A stretch of DNA of 64,000 nucleotides. Origin: Roseomonas indoligenes. Its GTDB lineage: Bacteria > Pseudomonadota > Alphaproteobacteria > Acetobacterales > Acetobacteraceae. Every line of letters begins with the position of its first letter. Within the stretch, counting starts at the first letter, position 1. Positions 18,834 to 27,691 of this stretch are shown here, piece after piece. The position numbers were made by a program, and so were the translations under genes. Below the pieces are notes generated by a model. It ran no database searches, had not been told where the DNA came from, and saw only the letters and a list, made by a program, of their open reading frames with translations. The DNA lies in NCBI RefSeq assembly GCF_017813365.1, contig NZ_JAGIZA010000012.1:124001-188000 (forward strand), read 5' to 3'.

Positions 18834-19673
18834 ATGCATTGGCAGGTTGCCTCTCTCCCCACCCAACCTCATGTGAGACCCAGTGTGCCCGGCCCTGAGG
18901 CTGCCCCTCTTCCCTCATGCGCCTCGGACGACACGGACGGCTTGACCGGCCTTGGATCGCTGCGCGCTGATGTGGAAGCACTTGTGACGGTGCGGCTCCT
19001 CGATGGAGCGGGTGGCCACCTGGCCAGCATGGTCGTCCCCAGGGGCGCGCCCTACAGCTTCACGGGCCTGCTGCCCGGCCCGTACCAGCTTGATACCGCG
19101 ACGCCCGATGGCGTGGAAACGGCCGAGAGCGCCGGCCGGAGCGCCTGCTTCACTCTCGCCTCAGGCGGCACCGTGACCAGCGGTGCTGCGACGATCCACG
19201 CCCCCGGGACGATTATCGGCTCGACCGACCTCCACGATTGCGACGAGGCGTTCGGGATGGCCGGTGCAACTGTCCGGCTGCTGAGCGCGGCGGGGGCACG
19301 GGTCGCCGTCACCATCGCGGGCGCGGGCGGGGCCTACGCGTTTAACGGGATCGCCCCTGGCTGGTACCGCGTCGAGATCTCCGCCTCGACAGGGAGTGCT
19401 CAGGAGGGCGGCACACCTCTCCGCACGGCCTTGTTCCGGGTTCCCGAAACCGCGCTCCCGGCCGGGCCGGTGGCGGCCGCGCGGAAGGGGATCACCGATG
19501 CCAGGGGGGAGGAGTCCTCGTCTCAGGCACGGGGTCGGACAGGTGGCCCATCAGGACAGGGTCGCACGCGGCGCGAGGCGAGACTTCCGGGCGACGGGCG
19601 TCAGCCGCCCATGACCCGCCGCAGCGCCGGGGCAATCAGGTCCGTCGCCGCGGCGCCCACCATTTCCCCGTGA
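18834..19673 (+). CDS. Short protein with two SdrD-B/Cna-B-like repeats
   Basis: A 279-residue frame with a good ribosome site (AGGAAGG at 18821-18827, six bases before the ATG). Two beta-sandwich repeats resembling SdrD-B domains are visible: residues about 50-110 (VTVRLLDGAGG, then YSFTGLLPGPYQLD) and about 140-190 (ATVRLLSAAGA, then YAFNGIAPGWYRVEIS). Such repeats normally occur in long surface or secreted proteins, but there is no signal peptide or anchor here. From about residue 215 the composition turns into arginine-, glycine- and serine-rich low-complexity sequence, and the last 73 bases overlap the 3' end of the synthetase gene on the other strand. It may be an intact small protein or a decayed fragment. 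Confidence 0.5.
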   Translation: MHWQVASLPTQPHVRPSVPGPEAAPLPSCASDDTDGLTGLGSLRADVEALVTVRLLDGAGGHLASMVVPRGAPYSFTGLLPGPYQLDTATPDGVETAESAGRSACFTLASGGTVTSGAATIHAPGTIIGSTDLHDCDEAFGMAGATVRLLSAAGARVAVTIAGAGGAYAFNGIAPGWYRVEISASTGSAQEGGTPLRTALFRVPETALPAGPVAAARKGITDARGEESSSQARGRTGGPSGQGRTRREARLPGDGRQPPMTRRSAGAIRSVAAAPTISP

Positions 19674-22600
19674 AGGCAGGGCACCTCCACGACCTCCACC
19701 CTCCTCGCGTAGGGCGTCCACATCGCGGGTGACAAGGCGCGGCCGGCATGGTCGCGCGCCGCACGGAAGTGCGTGAGGACACCGTCGTAGCGGCCGTGAT
19801 GGTGGCCGCGCACCAGGCGGTTGTTGCCCTCGACGACACGCACCACGCCGTCCAGCACGGCATCCGGCAGGCGCCCGAGCGGGGTGCCGCCGCGGCGCAG
19901 GAAGGCCATCACCGCGCCGCGTTCCATCGGAAGGTCCGGGTGCTGCGCCGGGTCGTGGCCGGCAATGGCGATCAGGGCGCGAAGCATCGCGCCCGCATCC
20001 GGCTCCGGCTCGGCGCGCCAGGCATCGGCGGGATAGGCGTCCAGCAGGGCGAGCGCGCCCACCTCCCTGCCTATCTCGCGCAGGCGCACCGCCATGGCCT
20101 GGGCGATGATCCCGCCCACGGACCAGCCGGCCAGGTGGACCGGGCCGGGCTGGCCGGCCGCGACGACCCGCGCCGCGTAATCGGCCGCCAGGGCCTCCAG
20201 GGTCCTGGGAGGCAGCACCTCGGCGTCGAGCGAGGGCGCCTGCAGGCCGAGCACGCTCCGCTCCGGCGAGAGGGCGCGGGCGAGGTTGCCGTAGCACCAG
20301 GCGATGCCGCCCGCGGGGTGGACAACGAAGAGCGGGGCGCGCGACTCGTCGCCCCGGCCCAGCCGGATCAGCGGGCGCAGCCCGTTATCGCCCGGCGGGA
20401 GGGAGGCGGCATCCATCACAGCGGCGAGGCGGGCGACGGTCGGGTGCTCGAAGAGCGCGCCGAGGCCGGGATCGCGCCCGAATTCCTGCTGCACGCGCAG
20501 CATGAGATCGACCGCGAGGAGGGAATGGCCGCCGAGGGCGAAGAAGTCATCCTCCGCCCCGATCTCCGGCAGGTTCAACACCTCGGCGACGAGGGCGGCG
20601 AGGCGGCGCTCCGTCCCCGTCTCCGGCGGGCGGCCCCTGCCCTGCCCGAGATCCGGCGCGGGCAGCGCGGCGCGGTCCAGCTTGCCGCTGGTGTTCACTG
20701 GCAGCGCGTCCAGCGCCACGAAGGCGGAAGGGACCATGTAGTTCGGCACGCGCGCCGCGACACCGGCGCGCAGCGCGGCAACATCGTAATCCCGCGCGGG
20801 AACGAGATAGGCGATGAGGCGCTTGTCGCCCGGCCGGTCTTCCCGCGCGATCACGCGCACCTGTCGCACCATCGGCGACGCGGCGATGGCCGCTTCGATC
20901 TCGCCCCGTTCGATGCGGAAGCCGCGCAGCTTCACCTGGCCGTCGGAGCGGCCGAGATAGAGGATCGCACCGTCCGCCCGGAAGCGCGCGAGGTCGCCCG
21001 TGCGGTACATGCGCTCCCCGGCATGGAAGGGGTCGGGGATGAAGGCGCGCGCCGTCAGGTCCGGGCGGCCGAGATACTCGCGGGCGAGCTGCACGCCGGC
21101 GATGAAGAGGTGGCCGGTGACCCCGGGCGGCACGGGGCGCAGGGCGTCGTCCAGCACGTAGAGGCGGGTGTTCCAGACAGGCCTGCCGATCGGGACGGGG
21201 CGGCTGCCGTCGCCCTGCGAGGCATCCCAGAAGGTAACGTCGACCGCGGCTTCAGTCGGTCCGTAGAGATTGTGCAGTTGCGCGCGCATCGTGGCGTGGA
21301 AGCGGTCGCGGATATCGGCCGTCAACTCCTCACCGGAGCAGAAGACGCGCGCCATCTCCAGCCCGCGCGAGTCCGGATGCGCCAGGAAGGCGGCGAGCAT
21401 GGAGGGAACGAAATGCGCGGTGCTGATCCCCTCCTCCCGGAGGAGCCGGGCGATGGCGGCGGGATCGCGATGCGCGCCGGGCGGTGCGAGGACGAGAGTG
21501 GCGCCGGCGATCAGCGGCAGGAAAAACTCCCAGACCGAGACGTCGAAGGTGGCGGGAGTCTTCTGCAGAATACGGTCCCCGGCGGTGAAGCCGTAGTGCT
21601 GCCGCATCCATTCCAGGCGGTTCACGATGGCCCGGTGGCCGATCACCGCGCCTTTCGGCTCCCCGGTGGAGCCGGAGGTGTAGATGGCGTAGGCGGCGTC
21701 GTCCGGCGATGGTCCGGCAGGCACCGTGCCCACCGCCGGCCAGTCGGCAGGCGGGAGCACGGGCACATCGCCCGGAAGAGCCGCGGGCGCCAGCGCGATG
21801 CGCGGCTTGGCGGAAGCGAGGATGCGGGCCAGCCGCTCGGCCGGGTGGGCGGGGTCCAGCGGCAGGTACGCGGCGCCGGCGCGCATCGTGCCGAGCAGCG
21901 CGACGACGAGCTCCGGGGAGCGGTCCAGCGAGACGGCGACGAGGTCGCCCGGCCCGACGCCGCGCGCGGCCAGCGCCGCGGCGAGGGCGGCGCTTCTGCG
22001 GTCCAGCTCGCGATAGGTCGCGGAGCGGCCCTCGAAGCGCAGAGCGGTCGCGTCGGGCCCCGCTTGCATCGTGGCGGCGATGAGCGCGACGAGGGTGGTG
22101 TCGGGGACGGGATGTTCCGTCCGGTTCACCTCGAAGACGTGTCGTTGCGCCTCATCCGGCGTTGCGGTCGGCACATCGGCCAGGCGCCCGGCGGCGAGGG
22201 CGGCGGTGACGAAGTGGGCGGCGCGCACGGCGTGGGCCCTGGCCTCCTCTGCCGAATAGAGGTTCGGGTTCGCCTCCACATCCAGCCGCAGCGTCGCGGC
22301 GCCGGGATCGGTACGGAGATCGAAGGTGATGTCGTCCACCGGGCCGGTGCCCAGCAGGTGCAGCTCCGCCGTCAGGCCGGGGAAGGCCGGAATCTCGTGG
22401 AAGGGCTGGATGTTGACGATGGCGCCGTGCAGCCGCCGCCCGGCGCCCAGGCGGCCGAGGTCGCGGCGGAGCTGCTCGCCCCGGTAGCGGCCGTGGCGCC
22501 GCAGGCGGGCCAGCTGGGTCACCGCGTCCTCCACCGCCTCGTGCAGCGGGGCGCTCTCGTCCGGGCGGATGCGGAGCGGCAGCACGTTCATCTGGGTAGA

Positions 22601-23470
22601 GGGCGCGCGCGCGGCGGCGCTGCCGAAGCGGTTCATGAAGGTGACGCCGACCACCGTCTCCGCCTCGCCGGTCAGGCGGCAACAATAGGCGCCCAGAAGC
22701 GCGGTCAGCAGATCCGGCCAGGCGATGTCGTGGGCGGCGGCAAGGCGGCGCAGTGCCCCGCCGGCCTCCGCGCCGATGGCGGACTCCGCGCGGTGGGCGG
22801 AGCGCGCGGTCATCGCCGCACCCTCCGCAATGCCCGTCACCTCGGGGGCGCCCTCCATGGCCCTGCGCCAGTGGGCCGCATCCACTGCCCGCTTCGGCGA
22901 GGCGCGGTAGGCCGCGTCCTCCGCGACGGTGGCGGCGAAGGGCCCGAGGGGCTGGCCGGGATCGGCGCCCGTCAGCCGCGCGGCATAGAGCGCCGCGACG
23001 CGGCGGACCAGCAACTCCGTCCCAAAACCGTCCAGCACGAGGTGGTGCGCGCGCTGGTACCAGAGGTGATGGCTCGACGAGAGGCGGTAGAGCCGCTCCG
23101 ACGCCATGCCGCCGCGCGCGGGATCCACGGCGCGGCGCATGTCGCGCAGCATCGCCTCCCGCGCGGCGGCGAGCGGGTCAGCCTCCGTGGAGACGTCCAC
23201 CACCTCCAGCCAGGGGCGTAACGCCGGGTCGGGACGCTGGACCACCCCGCCTGGGGCTTCCAGGATGCGGAGCGCCAGCGAGTCCGCCTCAGCCACGGTG
23301 CCGTCCACGGCGGCGCGGAAGGCGGGCAGGTCCAGCGGGCCGCGCAAGTCCAGGTACTGTCCGGTGTTGAAGACGGGATTGCCGGGATCCAGCCGCTGCG
23401 CGAACCACAGGCCCTCCTGGGCCTCGGTCAGCGGCAGGTCGGGCGTGGAGGCGTGCCCGCCGTCAGCCAT
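19601..23470 (-). CDS. entF: EntF-type nonribosomal peptide synthetase (C-A-T-TE), serine-activating
   Basis: A 1289-residue single-module synthetase, nearly the length of E. coli EntF (1293). The condensation domain has HHLVLDG at about 142-148. The adenylation domain (about 450-960) has YTSGSTGEPKG, and its specificity residues, aligned by eye, read D-V-W-H-F-S-L-V-D, the serine code of EntF. The carrier domain has GGHSLLAVDL. The thioesterase (about 1040-1289) has GWSVGG, an aspartate in LLDAYPAD and a histidine in PCLHGEM. EntF joins 2,3-dihydroxybenzoate to serine and cyclises three units into a trilactone. The ATG at 23470 overlaps the carrier-protein gene by 8 bases. No MbtH-type helper is seen. 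Confidence 0.93.
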   Translation of the reverse strand: MADGGHASTPDLPLTEAQEGLWFAQRLDPGNPVFNTGQYLDLRGPLDLPAFRAAVDGTVAEADSLALRILEAPGGVVQRPDPALRPWLEVVDVSTEADPLAAAREAMLRDMRRAVDPARGGMASERLYRLSSSHHLWYQRAHHLVLDGFGTELLVRRVAALYAARLTGADPGQPLGPFAATVAEDAAYRASPKRAVDAAHWRRAMEGAPEVTGIAEGAAMTARSAHRAESAIGAEAGGALRRLAAAHDIAWPDLLTALLGAYCCRLTGEAETVVGVTFMNRFGSAAARAPSTQMNVLPLRIRPDESAPLHEAVEDAVTQLARLRRHGRYRGEQLRRDLGRLGAGRRLHGAIVNIQPFHEIPAFPGLTAELHLLGTGPVDDITFDLRTDPGAATLRLDVEANPNLYSAEEARAHAVRAAHFVTAALAAGRLADVPTATPDEAQRHVFEVNRTEHPVPDTTLVALIAATMQAGPDATALRFEGRSATYRELDRRSAALAAALAARGVGPGDLVAVSLDRSPELVVALLGTMRAGAAYLPLDPAHPAERLARILASAKPRIALAPAALPGDVPVLPPADWPAVGTVPAGPSPDDAAYAIYTSGSTGEPKGAVIGHRAIVNRLEWMRQHYGFTAGDRILQKTPATFDVSVWEFFLPLIAGATLVLAPPGAHRDPAAIARLLREEGISTAHFVPSMLAAFLAHPDSRGLEMARVFCSGEELTADIRDRFHATMRAQLHNLYGPTEAAVDVTFWDASQGDGSRPVPIGRPVWNTRLYVLDDALRPVPPGVTGHLFIAGVQLAREYLGRPDLTARAFIPDPFHAGERMYRTGDLARFRADGAILYLGRSDGQVKLRGFRIERGEIEAAIAASPMVRQVRVIAREDRPGDKRLIAYLVPARDYDVAALRAGVAARVPNYMVPSAFVALDALPVNTSGKLDRAALPAPDLGQGRGRPPETGTERRLAALVAEVLNLPEIGAEDDFFALGGHSLLAVDLMLRVQQEFGRDPGLGALFEHPTVARLAAVMDAASLPPGDNGLRPLIRLGRGDESRAPLFVVHPAGGIAWCYGNLARALSPERSVLGLQAPSLDAEVLPPRTLEALAADYAARVVAAGQPGPVHLAGWSVGGIIAQAMAVRLREIGREVGALALLDAYPADAWRAEPEPDAGAMLRALIAIAGHDPAQHPDLPMERGAVMAFLRRGGTPLGRLPDAVLDGVVRVVEGNNRLVRGHHHGRYDGVLTHFRAARDHAGRALSPAMWTPYARRVEVVEVPCLHGEMVGAAATDLIAPALRRVMGG

Positions 23471-23726
23471 TCGCGCGCTTTTCCGTGGCGCGCTCCGCCA
23501 CGGCCCACCAGGCATTCAGGGTCAGCCTCTCCGCCAGTTCCCCGAAATCGAGTTGCAGGCCGCCCTCGGTCCAGCGCAGCACCATGTTCATGGCGCGCAT
23601 GGAATCCAGCCCCAGGTCGTTGAGGTCGTCATCTCCGCCGACCTCCTCCGGGTCCATCCGCAGGGCGCGCGCGATGTCGGCACGCATCCTCTCCCGCGTC
23701 ATCGGCGGATTCGTTCCGTCGGCCAT
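23463..23726 (-). CDS. Stand-alone aryl carrier protein
   Basis: An 87-residue acyl-carrier-type protein. The phosphopantetheine serine lies in DLGLDSMRAMNM. In E. coli the equivalent aryl carrier domain is fused to isochorismatase in EntB; here it is separate and no isochorismatase partner is adjacent. It would receive the dihydroxybenzoyl group from the EntE-type ligase and present it to the condensation domain of the next gene. AGGAGGCGGAG precedes the ATG. It starts 11 bases after the ligase stop and overlaps the synthetase start, so all three are probably translated together. A phosphopantetheinyl transferase must be encoded elsewhere. Confidence 0.9.
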   Translation of the reverse strand: MADGTNPPMTRERMRADIARALRMDPEEVGGDDDLNDLGLDSMRAMNMVLRWTEGGLQLDFGELAERLTLNAWWAVAERATEKRANG

Positions 23727-23737
23727 CTCCGCCTCCT

Positions 23738-25366
23738 CTAGCCCGCAGCTTCCTCGGCCAGCAGCCGCGCGCGCAGGCGGGCGCGCAGCTCCTTCCGGCT
23801 GATCTTGCCGGCGGCCGTCGTTTCGAAGGCGTCCACCAGCACGACCTGGTCGGGCACCTTGAAGTCGGCGATGCCGCGCGTGCGCATCCAGGCCTTCAGG
23901 GCGGCCGCGCGCGGGCGCTCCCCATGCGGGATGACGAAGGCGCAGATGCGCTCGCCCAGGAACTCGTCGGGGATGGAGACCACCGCGGCGTCAAACACGC
24001 TGGGATGCGCGAGGAGATGGTCCTCCACCTCCTCGGCCGAGATCTTCTCGCCTGCGCGGTTGATGTGGTCCCCCGCACGGCCCTGCACGACGAGGTACCC
24101 CTCGGCCGTGCGGCGCACGATGTCGCCGGTGCGGTAGAACCCGTCCGGCGTGAAGGAGCGCGCGTTCGCGGCATCGTCGTTGTGATAGGCGCGGATAGTG
24201 TAGGGGCCGCGCGCCAGCAGGTAGCCGGGCTCGCCCTCCGGCACGGGCTCGCCCATGTCGTCCACGATCAGCACCTCGTCGTCGGGGCTGATGGGGCGGC
24301 CCTGGGTCTCGAGGATGATCGCTTCCGGATCGTCCAGCCGCGTGTAATTCACAAGGCCCTCGGCCATGCCGAAGACCTGTTGCAGCGTGCAGGGAAGCGC
24401 GGCCGCGACGCGGCGCGCCGCCTCCGGCGTCAGCTTCGCGCCGCCGACGAGCAGGACCTCCAGGCTGGAGAGGTCGTGCTTCGTCGTGGCAGCTGCCTGG
24501 GCCCAGAGGAGGGCGAGGGGCGGAACCAGGCCGCTGATCGTCACGCGCTCCCGCTCGATCAGCGGGAAGGCCGTGTCCGGGCTCGGCACGGGGCTGAGGA
24601 CGACGCGGGCGCCGGCATAGAGCGCGCCCATGTGGCCGGGCGAGCTCATCGGGAAGTTGTGCGCGGCCGGAAGCGCGCAGAGGAAGACGCTGTCCTGCGT
24701 GACGCCACAGATTTCGTTGCTGGCACGGAAGCTGTAGATGTAGTCGTCATGCGTGCGCGGGATGAGCTTGGAAAGGCCCGTGGTGCCGCCGGAGATCTGC
24801 AGGAAGGCGACCCTCGCCGGATCCGGGTCGCCGGGCAGCAGGGCACTGTCGCCGTCCAGCGCCTCGAAGGCGGTGAACTCCGCCGCATCGCCGGCGATGA
24901 TGACGTGACGCAGTCCTGGCGTGGCGGCTCGCAGGTCGCGCGCGAGGGTGCGGTAGTCGAAGCCGTCCGTGCCGCGCTCGGCGGCAACATAGGCGGACGC
25001 CTCGGACTTCCCGACGAAGTGGGCGATTTCCGTCAGGCGGTGGGCTGGCAAGGCATAGACGGGGATCAGCCCTGCCCGGAACAGGCCGAAGACGGCGGAG
25101 AAGAACTCCGGGATGTTTCCGAGTTGCACCACGACCCGGTCCCCGGGCCGGAGCCCGAGCGCGAGGAAGCCCGCCGCTGCCCGTTCGGCGCGCGCGTGCA
25201 GCTCCGCATAGGTCCAGCGCGCCTCGCCAGCGACCACTGCCACGGCATCCGGCCGCTCCGCGGCGCGCTGGCGCAGGAAGGCGGGGAAGGTCTCGCCGCG
25301 CCAGTACCCGGCCGCGCGGTAGCGCGCCGCGACATCGAGGGGCCATTCCTGTCGGAGGGGGATCAC
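23738..25366 (-). CDS. entE: 2,3-dihydroxybenzoate-AMP ligase (EntE/DhbE type)
   Basis: A 542-residue stand-alone adenylation enzyme. Core motifs are [22 protein letters not shown] and [15 protein letters not shown]. The aryl pocket has H236-N237 ([11 protein letters not shown]), S242 and V339 (AEGLVNYT). By the DhbE rule, serine and valine at these two places mark 2,3-dihydroxybenzoate, while salicylate ligases tend to have cysteine and leucine. It activates the catechol acid with ATP and loads it on the aryl carrier protein. The GTG at 25366 is the only usable start, as an in-frame stop lies shortly upstream; its ribosome site is weak. A Fur-box-like palindrome lies about 70 bases upstream. 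Confidence 0.94.
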   Translation of the reverse strand: MIPLRQEWPLDVAARYRAAGYWRGETFPAFLRQRAAERPDAVAVVAGEARWTYAELHARAERAAAGFLALGLRPGDRVVVQLGNIPEFFSAVFGLFRAGLIPVYALPAHRLTEIAHFVGKSEASAYVAAERGTDGFDYRTLARDLRAATPGLRHVIIAGDAAEFTAFEALDGDSALLPGDPDPARVAFLQISGGTTGLSKLIPRTHDDYIYSFRASNEICGVTQDSVFLCALPAAHNFPMSSPGHMGALYAGARVVLSPVPSPDTAFPLIERERVTISGLVPPLALLWAQAAATTKHDLSSLEVLLVGGAKLTPEAARRVAAALPCTLQQVFGMAEGLVNYTRLDDPEAIILETQGRPISPDDEVLIVDDMGEPVPEGEPGYLLARGPYTIRAYHNDDAANARSFTPDGFYRTGDIVRRTAEGYLVVQGRAGDHINRAGEKISAEEVEDHLLAHPSVFDAAVVSIPDEFLGERICAFVIPHGERPRAAALKAWMRTRGIADFKVPDQVVLVDAFETTAAGKISRKELRARLRARLLAEEAAG

Positions 25367-25435
25367 GTCGGCGGGGTCCTGGCGTTGCTCGGTCGGGCGG
25401 CATGGGTCATGGCCGCCGCGACGCCCAGCATTTCT

Positions 25436-25450
25436 TGATACGCATTCTCA
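25436..25450 (-). promoter_or_regulatory. Putative Fur box upstream of the entE-ArCP-entF operon
   Basis: Read on the minus strand as TGAGAATGCGTATCA, it matches 11 of 14 specified positions of the 7-1-7 Fur consensus TGATAATnATTATCA. A possible sigma-70 promoter overlaps it: TTGCCC (25471-25476, minus), 17-base spacer, TATTGA (25448-25453, minus). This would give iron repression of the siderophore genes. Match counted by eye; no matrix scan was done. Confidence 0.5.
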
Positions 25451-25493
25451 ATACGGCGGGTGCTGGCATGGGGCAAGACCGATCGGCCCGCCC

Positions 25494-26396
25494 TCACCCG
25501 GCCGCGATCTCCTCGGGCGGCCGGCCGGTGGCCAGTGTCAGCGCGTCCGCGATGGCAAGCGGGATCATGGTGCCGTGGTTTTCCTCGGCCATGTCGCGGA
25601 AGCCCACCCGCAGCCCAGGGACCACGGCCAGGGCCGCCGCCGTCTCACGCCCGTTCGGCGGGCCCATCCGGGCAAGGCTCGCGGCCTGACCAGGGCGGCC
25701 GGAGATGGAAACGAGGAGGCGGAGCGGGCGGACCACGCGGCCGCCGGCGAGCCGCATCCCCGCCAGGAAGGCCGCCTGCTCGTCCAGGATCGACCGCCGG
25801 TTCCACCAGATGGAGGGGTCCGCCAGCGCGTAGGCCTCGAACATCTCCGGCCGGGTGAACAGGACGTGCAGCCCGAAGAGGGCGCCGAGCGAGTGGCCGA
25901 ACAGCGTCCTCCGCCCGGGATCCAGGGGCATGCGGCGATCGAGTTCCGGCCGGAGGATCGTGTCGAGAAAGGTGAGGAAGGTGTCGCGCCCGCCCGTCTC
26001 CGGCGGGTTCTCCCGCCGCCGCTCGCCGAAGGTCTCGGCCACCGTCGGCGGGGTCAGGTCCAGGAAACGGTGGGCCAGGTTCAGGCGGCCGTCCCCGGGA
26101 TGACCGATGCCGACCAGCGCCACCCCCTCCGCGCCAACCGCCTGCCGCGCGCGCAAGGCCATGGGAAACGTGATGTCTCCGTCCAGCAGCCAGAGGGAGG
26201 GATGCCCGCCGGCCGGTGCCGGCCCCTCCGGCCGGGCCAGGCGGATCCGCCACTCAGGCCCCTCCCCGTTCCCGAGGTCGAAAGTCTCGACGCCGGCGGG
26301 CTGCGGCGATGGGCCGGGTTGGGCTGCCAGGTCGCGCGCGAGAGCGAGAGTGGGCAGCGCGGCCAGCACCGCCCGTCGGGCGAGGTTGAGGTTCAA
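25494..26396 (-). CDS. Secreted IroE/Fes-like alpha/beta hydrolase (putative siderophore esterase)
   Basis: A 300-residue alpha/beta hydrolase of the esterase-D/IroE-like group. The nucleophile is S169 in FGHSLGALFG. Upstream is the LWLLDGDITFP strand typical of this family, and a histidine follows in AEENHGTMIP. An N-terminal leader (NLARRAVLAALPTLALARDLAA) suggests export to the periplasm, as for IroE, which opens enterobactin-type trilactones. The start is a TTG at 26396 with GAGGC just upstream; no ATG is in frame nearby. It lies 127 bases before entE on the same strand. The siderophore-lactonase role is an inference from fold, leader and neighbours. Confidence 0.75.
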   Translation of the reverse strand: MNLNLARRAVLAALPTLALARDLAAQPGPSPQPAGVETFDLGNGEGPEWRIRLARPEGPAPAGGHPSLWLLDGDITFPMALRARQAVGAEGVALVGIGHPGDGRLNLAHRFLDLTPPTVAETFGERRRENPPETGGRDTFLTFLDTILRPELDRRMPLDPGRRTLFGHSLGALFGLHVLFTRPEMFEAYALADPSIWWNRRSILDEQAAFLAGMRLAGGRVVRPLRLLVSISGRPGQAASLARMGPPNGRETAAALAVVPGLRVGFRDMAEENHGTMIPLAIADALTLATGRPPEEIAAG

Positions 26397-26450
26397 TGCA
26401 GCCTCATCGGCACCTGCGGGCGCTGATGGCAGCGGCGCTGCGCCGCATCC

Positions 26451-27659
26451 TCATGCCCCCTGCCCTTCTGTCCCCGCATCTCCCAGGACGTGCCCGACAA
26501 GGCTGACCCAGTAGGCGGCGCCGATGGGGATCAGGGCGTCGTTGAAGTCGTATTTCGGCGTGTGGACGTGGTGGAAGCTGCCATCCTCCGCCACGCCGTT
26601 GCCGACGAGCATGAAGGCGCCCGGCCGTTCCTGCAGCATGTAGGCGAAGTCCTCGCCGGCCGTGATGGGCGGGAAGTCGGGGTCCACCATGCCCATGCCT
26701 GCCAGCGCGCCCGCGGCCCCGGCGGCGAGGGCGACGTGTTCCGCCGTGTTCACCAGTGCCGGATAGTCGTGGCGGTAGTCGACCTCCGCCGTGCAGCCGT
26801 GGGCGGCGGCGAGGGCTCCGGCCAGCTCTCGCAGGCGGCGGCCCATGATATCGCGCACCTCCGGCCGGAAGGAACGGCCGGTGCCGGAGACCCGCGCCTC
26901 GGAGGGGATGACGTTCGGTGCACGCGCGTCGCCGGCTGCGACATGCCCCACGCTGAGCACGCCCGTCTCCCGCGCAGGCAGGTTGCGGCCGATCACGCCC
27001 TGAAGGGCGGTGATGAAAGCCGCCATCGGCTGCGTGGGATCGGTAGCGCGGTGTGGCACGGCGCCGTGTCCGCCCGTGCCGCGGAAGGTTACGGACCAGG
27101 TGTCCACATTCGCCAGCATCGGGCCGGGGCGGATACCAAAGCGACCCAGGGGGAGGCCGGGCTCGTTGTGCAGGCCGAAGACCGCCTCCACGGGGAAGCG
27201 ATCGAACAGGCCCTCCTCCACCATGCGGCGGCCGCCGCCCAGGCCTTCCTCGGCGGGCTGGAAGATGAAGTGGACGGTGCCCGCGAAATCCGGGTTCTCC
27301 GCAAGGTGCCGGGCGGCGCCGAGCAGCATGGTGGTGTGGCCGTCATGCCCGCAGGCATGCATCACGCCGGGGTTGGCGGAGGCGTAGGGCAGGTCCGTCG
27401 CCTCCTGGATCGGCAGGGCGTCCATGTCGGCGCGGAGGGCGATGGCGCGCTGGCCGGGACGGCGGCCCTTCAGCGTGCCGATGACGCCGGTGCCGGCGAT
27501 TCCCTCCGCGACGGTCAGGCCCCACTCCCTGAGGCGGGATGCAACAAGGGCGGCGGTGCGACTCTCCTCGAAGCCCATCTCCGGGTGCCTATGGAGATCG
27601 TGGCGGATGGCGACGAGGTCGTCCTGCCCCTCCGCGAGCCGGTCGATCAGGTTCTTCAT
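26451..27659 (-). CDS. M20-family amidohydrolase (hippurate hydrolase/aminoacylase-like)
   Basis: A 402-residue metallo-amidohydrolase of the M20D group. Metal ligands and catalytic residues lie in HACGHDGHT (C103, H105) and FQPAEEG (E137, E138), with an IVGRN-like dimerisation region and a C-terminal HTPKYDFNDA. These enzymes remove N-acyl groups from amino acids or cleave related amides. AAGGAACC precedes the ATG at 27659. It sits between an MFS gene (32 bases upstream) and the IroE-like gene (54 bases downstream), all in one direction. It could process an acyl-serine product of the siderophore or be unrelated; the sequence does not decide. Confidence 0.88.
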   Translation of the reverse strand: MKNLIDRLAEGQDDLVAIRHDLHRHPEMGFEESRTAALVASRLREWGLTVAEGIAGTGVIGTLKGRRPGQRAIALRADMDALPIQEATDLPYASANPGVMHACGHDGHTTMLLGAARHLAENPDFAGTVHFIFQPAEEGLGGGRRMVEEGLFDRFPVEAVFGLHNEPGLPLGRFGIRPGPMLANVDTWSVTFRGTGGHGAVPHRATDPTQPMAAFITALQGVIGRNLPARETGVLSVGHVAAGDARAPNVIPSEARVSGTGRSFRPEVRDIMGRRLRELAGALAAAHGCTAEVDYRHDYPALVNTAEHVALAAGAAGALAGMGMVDPDFPPITAGEDFAYMLQERPGAFMLVGNGVAEDGSFHHVHTPKYDFNDALIPIGAAYWVSLVGHVLGDAGTEGQGA

Positions 27660-27691
27660 AGCGGAAGGTTCCTTGGGGCCGGAGCGAGCCG

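Noticed and set aside
19748-23221. An 1157-codon open frame antisense to the synthetase gene
   Set aside because: Shadow of the EntF-type gene; Arg/Gly/His-rich translation with no domains.
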